Shown here in pieces: positions 6,750-10,980 of a DNA stretch of 10,980 nt. Origin of the DNA: CAYGZM01 sp964354365 (GTDB taxonomy: Bacteria; Planctomycetota; Phycisphaerae; Sedimentisphaerales; Anaerobacaceae); contig CAYGZM010000125.1 in assembly GCA_964354365.1 (NCBI GenBank), positions 1-10,980 on the forward strand. Reading direction: 5' to 3'. The translations under genes were made by a program, and so were the position numbers. Every line of letters starts with the position of its first letter. Position 1 is the stretch's first letter. Below the pieces are notes generated by a model, which worked only from the letters and a program-made list of their open reading frames with translations, did no database searches and was not told the DNA's origin.

Positions 6750-6880
6750 TTCTTTTTGACCATCAAAATCCCCGCCGTGGAATTTAGAATCTAATTGGTT
6801 GCCTTGATGGGCTTATTGTAATATGATTCATACGCAGCCGGCGGAGGCGGAGGCGGGTTGAGGAATTGAAAGGTCACAGG
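6750..6880. other. Intergenic region before the glycoside hydrolase gene
   Basis: No gene is seen. A weak promoter-like pair for the downstream gene (TTGGTT near 6797 and TAATAT near 6821, 18 bp apart) and a short GGAGGC tandem repeat at about 6842-6855 are present. Confidence 0.3.
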
Positions 6881-9133
6881 ATGCGAACGATAAGGTGGAT
6901 AAGATTACTTCTGTGCTGCGTGACGGTCCTGGGAGCCGGCGCGCGATGCTACGGAACGGGGGCCGGCGGCAAGAGCGCCGTCATATACCGCGATTCAAAT
7001 GAAGGGCCTATCGGCTTTGCCGTGCAGGAGATCACCCGAGCACTGACCGAGAAGGGCTATAGCGTTACGGACAGGCCCGTCGATGGGTTTTCGAGGGAGG
7101 GCGGAACAATCCGCATTACATTGACGGTCAGGGGCGAGGGGAGAATAGAGAGCAGGCCGGCACAGAGGGACAGGAAGGCCGCGGGGCCGCTGGAGCCGCA
7201 GGGGTACGGAATATGGTCACGGGGGAATTCGGCTTGCCTGGTGGGCGGGGGCGACGTGGTCGGCGTTATGTACGGCGGGCTTGAGGTCGCCGAGGCGATT
7301 CGCAGCGGACGCGAGCTTGAGAGTATTCGTGAAATAGTCCGCGGGCCATCCATCGCCCGGCGGGGAATCAAGTTCAATATTCCACTGGACGCGAGGACGC
7401 CGAGCTACGACGACACGGGCGACGCTGCGCAGAACAACTACGAGGAGATGTGGAATTTCGATTTCTGGCGGGAGTTCCTGGATGATATGGCCCGCTATCG
7501 GTACAATACGCTGACGCTCTGGAACCCTCATCCGTTTCCGTCAATCGTGAAGCTGGCGGACTATCCTGACGCTGCGCTGGAAGACGTTTGCGTAACGACG
7601 CTGAAGCCGACCTGGAAGCCAGGGGCGTGGAGAGACCCTCAGTTTGTCTCGCCGGAGGTGCTTGCGAACCTGAAAGTCGTCCAGAAGATGTCGATAGATG
7701 AGAAGATCGAGTTCTGGCGGCGGGTGATGAAATACGCCAGGGACCGGGGGATCGAGGTCTATCTGATAACGTGGAACGTCATAATGAACGGCGTGGAGGG
7801 CAAGTACGGGATTACGACCGCGCAGGACTGTCCCAATACAATCGCGTATCTGCGCCAGTGCGTGCGCGAGACCATATTGACCTATCCGGACCTGGCGGGG
7901 ATCGGCGTGACGGCCGGGGAGAACATGAAGCCTCGCGACGACGAGTTCAGCAAGGAGAAGTGGCTGTGGCAGACTTATGGCCTTGGGATTCTTGATGCGA
8001 AGAACCAGCAGCCCAAGCGGGAGGTGCGGTTTATTCACCGCGTGTGGCAGACGGGCGTCGGCGAGGTGATGAAGGACTTCGCAGCGAATTACCCGGACAG
8101 CTTTGAGCTTTCGTTCAAGTATGCCAAAGCGCACATGTATTCCTCGACCAAGCCGCCCTTCTGCCGGGAGCTGGTCAAGGAGATGGAACAGTACGATGTG
8201 AAGTGCTGGTGGAACCTGCGGAACGATGACATATTCAATTTCCGCTGGGGCGACCCCGAGTACGTTCGAGCGTTTCTTTCGAGCTTTCCGGAGCGGACGG
8301 CGGGCTATTACATGGGCTCGGACGGATACGTGTGGGGACGGGAGTTCACGAGCCTTGAGCCGGAAACCCCGCGCGAGCTGGAGATTGAGAAGCACTGGTA
8401 CAGCTTTATGCTGTGGGGGCGATTGGGATACGACCTTGACTGGAAGCGGGAATCCATTGAGCGGGTATTGATCGAGCGGTTCCCTGAGACAAAGGGACTG
8501 GACCTTTATGAGACGTGGGCGACGGCGTCGAAGATCATTCCATTGGTGAACCGATTTCACTGGCGCGACTGGGATTTTATGTGGGCGGTGGAGGGGTGTA
8601 TGGACCAGCGCAACGGCTTTCATACGGTGCGGGATTTCATCACGAATGAGACGATGCAGGACAGCGGACTGATGTCGATTACGGCATACGTTCAGAGGCA
8701 TCTTGCCAACGAAGAGATGACGGGGGAAACTCCCATTGCGGTAGCGGAAGAATTGCGGGACTACGCCGGGAAATCGCTCAAACAGGCGGCGGCGATTCGG
8801 CGCAGGGCGAAGGAAATGAGCAAGGAGCTTAGGCTGACGCTGGGCGACATCGAGGCAATGTCGCACTTGGGAAATTACTATGCGTCGAAGATGCTCGGCG
8901 CGACGCAACTGCATCTGTTCGAGAAGTCGAAGGACCGGAAGAACAAGACATCAGCGGTCCAGCATCTTCTTGAGGCACAGGAACACTGGGAGAAGTATGC
9001 AGAGGTTGCGGGCAGTCAATACCGGCCCCAACTCCTGGCGCGCACGCGTGTGCTCGACTGGGAAAAGACCCTGGAGGACGTCAAGAAAGACGTGGAGATA
9101 GCACAAACAAGCGGGAGTGAAGAAAAAAGATAA
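6881..9133 (+). CDS. Predicted exported glycoside hydrolase (GH67/GH20-like architecture)
   Basis: 750 residues from ATG 6881, with AAAGGT (6869-6874) upstream; the TTG at 6866 is less likely. An export signal is clear: RTIRWIR then the hydrophobic LLLCCVTVLGAGA. Residues about 30-150 resemble the alpha/beta domain preceding the barrel in GH67 and GH20 enzymes (EGPIGFAVQEITRAL; ACLVGGGDVVGVMYGGLEV). A RRGIKFNIPL strand begins a likely TIM barrel, with YNTLTLWNPHPFP, VYLITWNVI, GIGVTAGEN (Glu347) and YMGSDGYVWG (Asp481) at successive strands. These features suggest a hydrolase of uronic-acid or amino-sugar polymers in the periplasm or outside the cell. Glu347 and Asp481 as catalytic acids are guesses. 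The C-terminal region (about 600-735) is helical. It is the first chromosomal gene to the right of the element, followed by an exported ceramidase-like gene. Confidence 0.6.
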   Translation: MRTIRWIRLLLCCVTVLGAGARCYGTGAGGKSAVIYRDSNEGPIGFAVQEITRALTEKGYSVTDRPVDGFSREGGTIRITLTVRGEGRIESRPAQRDRKAAGPLEPQGYGIWSRGNSACLVGGGDVVGVMYGGLEVAEAIRSGRELESIREIVRGPSIARRGIKFNIPLDARTPSYDDTGDAAQNNYEEMWNFDFWREFLDDMARYRYNTLTLWNPHPFPSIVKLADYPDAALEDVCVTTLKPTWKPGAWRDPQFVSPEVLANLKVVQKMSIDEKIEFWRRVMKYARDRGIEVYLITWNVIMNGVEGKYGITTAQDCPNTIAYLRQCVRETILTYPDLAGIGVTAGENMKPRDDEFSKEKWLWQTYGLGILDAKNQQPKREVRFIHRVWQTGVGEVMKDFAANYPDSFELSFKYAKAHMYSSTKPPFCRELVKEMEQYDVKCWWNLRNDDIFNFRWGDPEYVRAFLSSFPERTAGYYMGSDGYVWGREFTSLEPETPRELEIEKHWYSFMLWGRLGYDLDWKRESIERVLIERFPETKGLDLYETWATASKIIPLVNRFHWRDWDFMWAVEGCMDQRNGFHTVRDFITNETMQDSGLMSITAYVQRHLANEEMTGETPIAVAEELRDYAGKSLKQAAAIRRRAKEMSKELRLTLGDIEAMSHLGNYYASKMLGATQLHLFEKSKDRKNKTSAVQHLLEAQEHWEKYAEVAGSQYRPQLLARTRVLDWEKTLEDVKKDVEIAQTSGSEEKR

Positions 9134-9160
9134 GCAGGCGGCGATTCATATTAGAGACTC

Positions 9161-9284
9161 GTACCGCGTTTCATAAATGGGACGACTATAGGACAAATGG
9201 AATTTGGCTGTTTGAATAGATTTCTCCGCTCGCTTCGCTCGGTCGAAATGACGGTATAGTCGCAGTACTTGTGAAACGCGGTAC
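9161..9284. repeat. Palindromic intergenic repeat, 124 bp, MITE-like
   Basis: Imperfect 30-bp terminal inverted repeats (9161-9190 and 9255-9284) match at 24 positions, including a perfect outer 13-mer (GTACCGCGTTTCA) and inner CGACTATA. The centre carries CTCGCTTCGCTCGGTCGAAA (9228-9247). I recall very similar CGAAATGAC-linked sequences recurring in intergenic spaces of many environmental bacteria; this is memory, not a search. No transposase lies inside. It sits between two genes of the same strand and could fold in the mRNA. Confidence 0.6.
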
Positions 9285-9308
9285 TCGCAAAACGAGGAGA
9301 CAGCAACT

Positions 9309-10622
9309 ATGAGAAGAAGCGTTATGACGACAACGGTGTTGTTCGTGGGCCTTTTGCTCGGCGATATTTGCGGCTCATCCGCTCGCGCCGGGCTTAAGGG
9401 AGGATCGGCCAAGGTCGATATAACTGCGCCCGTAGGGGTCTGGCTTTCGGGCTACAGACACCGCGACAAACCAAGTATCGGCATAGAGGATGAGCTTTAT
9501 GCGAAGGCGCTGGTCCTCGACGACGGGCAGAGCAAGATGGCAATTGTCTCAGCCGACCTGCTGTGGGTTCCCCTTGAGATTACCAGCGAGGTTCGCAAAA
9601 AGGTCAAAGAGGAAATCGGCATTGCGGAAGAAAACGTTCTTATCTGCGCAACGCACACTCATTTCGGCCCGAAGATTGACAGGATTACGAAAGACTGGCC
9701 CGATGCGCCCGCTTCCGAAGTTGACAAATCTTATGTACAGGGCCTCGGACAAGAGCTTGTCGATGTGATACTGGCCGCAAACAAGGACCTGAAAGAAGTG
9801 CGACTCGGGGCGACAAAAGGGCAAGTATCGGAGCTATCTTACAACCGCAGGACGAAGAAGGCCGACGGCACCGTAGAAATGACATTCAACCTGCCGCCGG
9901 CGAGTCCGGAACTGACGTTCGGGCCTATTGACCCGGAGGTTTGCATACTCAGGGTCGAAGACACGAACGGCAGGCTTGTGGGCGCGATCGTCAATTTTGC
10001 CTGTCACCCGGTGTCCGGGGACCAGGACAAGGAGAGATTCTATCACATATCGGCTGACTATCCCGGATACACCGCAAAAGTCATCGAGCAGGCCGAGGGA
10101 GGAGTCTGCCTTTTTGCGCTCGGCACAGCCGGCAATATGAACCCCATAAGAACCAATATGGCACAGCCCCGCTCGCAAACAGGCAAGGCCCTGGGCGGAG
10201 AAGTCCTGCGAAGGATTCAGTTTGTTTCGACCTCCGGCGAAGCACCTCTAAAGGCGATGAAGAAGGAGGTTGTGCTGCCTGTGAAAAGGGACCTTCCTGC
10301 TGAAAGAGTCAGAGACGAGGACAAAGGCAAGGAGACTTTGACTACGGAGATTCAGGTTCTGAGGCTTGGAAACATTTACATTCTGGGGCTGCCGGGTGAA
10401 GTCCTGGTTGAGATCGGGCTTGGTATAAAGAAAGAAGCCGGCATTGAGAACCTTTTCATTGTGTCTCTGAGCAATGATACGTGCGGATATGTCTGCCCCA
10501 AACAGGCCTACAAAGAGGGAGGATACGAACCTGGTTCCGGGACGAATCTGGCCGAGGGTGCCGGGGAAATCATCGCGGTAGAGGCACTGAAGCTGCTCCG
10601 CCTGATAAAACAGGGCAAATGA
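9309..10622 (+). CDS. Exported neutral/alkaline ceramidase-family protein (short form)
   Basis: 437 residues from ATG 9309, preceded by GAGGAG (9294-9299). A signal peptide is evident (MRRSV, hydrophobic TVLFVGLLLGDI, SARA cleavage near residue 27). The mature start GSAKVDITAPVGVWLSGY is the signature opening of neutral ceramidase N-terminal domains. Family zinc-ligand positions look kept: His116/His118 in ATHTHFGP, His233 in FACHPVSG, Glu364 in LPGE and Tyr406 in EGGYE. The family's catalytic serine segment (GDVSPN type) reads GTAGNMNP (272-279) here, lacking the serine. The C-terminal domain of full-length ceramidases (about 650 residues in all) is also missing. It is probably a metal-dependent amidase or esterase of unknown substrate rather than a true ceramidase. 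It lies 175 bp after the hydrolase gene, possibly on the same transcript. Confidence 0.8.
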   Translation: MRRSVMTTTVLFVGLLLGDICGSSARAGLKGGSAKVDITAPVGVWLSGYRHRDKPSIGIEDELYAKALVLDDGQSKMAIVSADLLWVPLEITSEVRKKVKEEIGIAEENVLICATHTHFGPKIDRITKDWPDAPASEVDKSYVQGLGQELVDVILAANKDLKEVRLGATKGQVSELSYNRRTKKADGTVEMTFNLPPASPELTFGPIDPEVCILRVEDTNGRLVGAIVNFACHPVSGDQDKERFYHISADYPGYTAKVIEQAEGGVCLFALGTAGNMNPIRTNMAQPRSQTGKALGGEVLRRIQFVSTSGEAPLKAMKKEVVLPVKRDLPAERVRDEDKGKETLTTEIQVLRLGNIYILGLPGEVLVEIGLGIKKEAGIENLFIVSLSNDTCGYVCPKQAYKEGGYEPGSGTNLAEGAGEIIAVEALKLLRLIKQGK

Positions 10623-10712
10623 TGTCCTGCTCAAGTCGAGCGGCAATTGGCCATCGGGGCGAATTTTGGCTCATTTTATGGGCATTTTTTGCCAAAAAAA
10701 TGCTATTCGTGC
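10623..10712. other. Spacer after the ceramidase-like gene
   Basis: TTTTGGC (10664-10670) pairs with GCCAAAA (10691-10697), but no T-run follows on the plus strand, so it is not a clear terminator. No gene is seen. Confidence 0.35.
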
Positions 10713-10741
10713 TGGACAAGGCGGCAAACAAGGTGTATAAT
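10713..10741 (+). promoter_or_regulatory. Upstream sigma70-type promoter of the right-edge gene
   Basis: A -35 TGGACA (10713-10718), a 17-bp spacer and a perfect -10 TATAAT (10736-10741). The predicted start is near 10748. Confidence 0.7.
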
Positions 10742-10757
10742 TAAAGAGGTATAGGTC

Positions 10758-10786
10758 TTGACGGGGACTCCGCCGGACGGTAGAAT
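10758..10786 (+). promoter_or_regulatory. Second, tandem sigma70-type promoter
   Basis: A -35 TTGACG (10758-10763), a 17-bp spacer and a -10 TAGAAT (10781-10786). The predicted start near 10793 lies three bases before the leader hairpin, which supports its use. Confidence 0.6.
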
Positions 10787-10795
10787 GGGGTTTTC

Positions 10796-10891
10796 GACAG
10801 GAGAACCGGTTTCTGTGGGAACAGAAAAGGGATTCCTGTCATCATTATAGTCAGAGTTGTAAAGGTGTTTTGGTAGTGTCGGCCCGGCCGA
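10796..10891 (+). promoter_or_regulatory. Structured 5' leader of the right-edge gene
   Basis: GACAGGA (10796-10802) pairs with TCCTGTC (10834-10840). Inside it TTTCTGT (10810-10816) pairs with ACAGAAA (10821-10827) around a GGGA tetraloop, a GNRA type. A second hairpin GTCGGC/GCCGAC with a 3-nt loop lies at 10877-10891. The long leader of about 157 nt may stabilise or regulate the mRNA. No known class is recognised. Confidence 0.5.
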
Positions 10892-10949
10892 CGAAATGCC
10901 AAGAGGACTGAAATAGATAGAAGAGGGAAGATTAAGGAGATGCTGTATT

Positions 10950-10980
10950 ATGAATAAACGAAGGAGATTTGCCGTGGCAG
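10950..10980 (+). CDS. Start of a gene cut by the right edge
   Basis: ATG 10950 follows AAGGAG (10934-10939) and encodes MNKRRRFAVA before the window ends. The basic start would suit a signal peptide or prepilin-like leader, but ten residues do not allow identification. The gene has its own tandem promoters and a long structured leader. Confidence 0.55.
   Translation, partial: MNKRRRFAVA

Noticed and set aside
7541..8914. A 457-codon open frame on the minus strand
   Set aside because: It lies antisense within the exported hydrolase gene, which has a signal peptide, a ribosome-binding site and domain-like sequence. The antisense product is rich in Arg, Leu, His and Pro with no recognisable domain, as expected from mirrored codon bias.
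9146..9412. 88-codon minus-strand frame upstream of the ceramidase-like gene
   Set aside because: It is formed by the palindromic repeat joined to the antisense of the signal peptide; there is no independent support.

Overview
This window shows a chromosome, probably of the Planctomycetota or a related PVC-group bacterium, interrupted by a small integrated genetic element. The assignment is inference. It rests on the integrase type and its C-terminal tail, the long secreted glycoside-hydrolase-like and ceramidase-like genes, and moderate GC content; no marker gene is present.

Layout. Positions 3-221 are the 3' end of a CBS-domain gene (chromosome). A 42-bp perfect direct repeat lies at 370-411 and 6628-6669. 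The right copy is the 3' half of an intact tRNA-Arg(ACG) gene on the minus strand (6628-6701). The two copies are read as attL and attR, enclosing an element of about 6.26 kb. From left to right the element carries: the displaced 3' end of its own integrase gene (to 595); a promoter and pseudoknotted leader (685-827); an unrecognised gene lacking a usual start codon (832-1470); two small MerR/AlpA-like HTH genes (1560-1802, 1792-2025); a winged-helix, initiator-like gene with iteron-like repeats inside it (2022-2645); a promoter and structured RNA (2801-2945) ahead of an unrecognised gene (2968-3309); a short catalytic-domain-only tyrosine recombinase (3373-4074); a 450-bp gap with a possible 41-codon ORF; an HTH-like gene (4562-5035) with a terminator; and a second promoter and structured RNA of the same design (5116-5256) leading into the main integrase (5279-6721), which reads through attR and antisense across the whole tRNA.

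Right of the element are two chromosomal genes for exported proteins: a predicted glycoside hydrolase (6881-9133) and a short neutral-ceramidase-family protein (9309-10622). A 124-bp palindromic intergenic repeat lies between them. After them come two tandem sigma70-type promoters and a structured leader for a gene that begins at 10950 and runs off the window.

Three observations stand out. (1) attP lies inside the integrase gene: joining the two element ends in silico gives one in-frame 524-codon integrase, so integration replaces its C-terminal 60 residues with a tRNA-antisense tail. (2) Two RNA leaders share a promoter-proximal architecture with compensatory changes: a GNRA-capped stem, a second stem whose loop pairs with the first ~15 nt of the transcript, and a closing GC stem. 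One precedes the integrase. (3) The initiator-like gene contains iteron-like repeats conserved at the DNA level in different reading frames, as in phage lambda O/ori. Together these suggest a compact excising and possibly replicating element, satellite-like in size, whose recombination and gene expression may be controlled by RNA structure.
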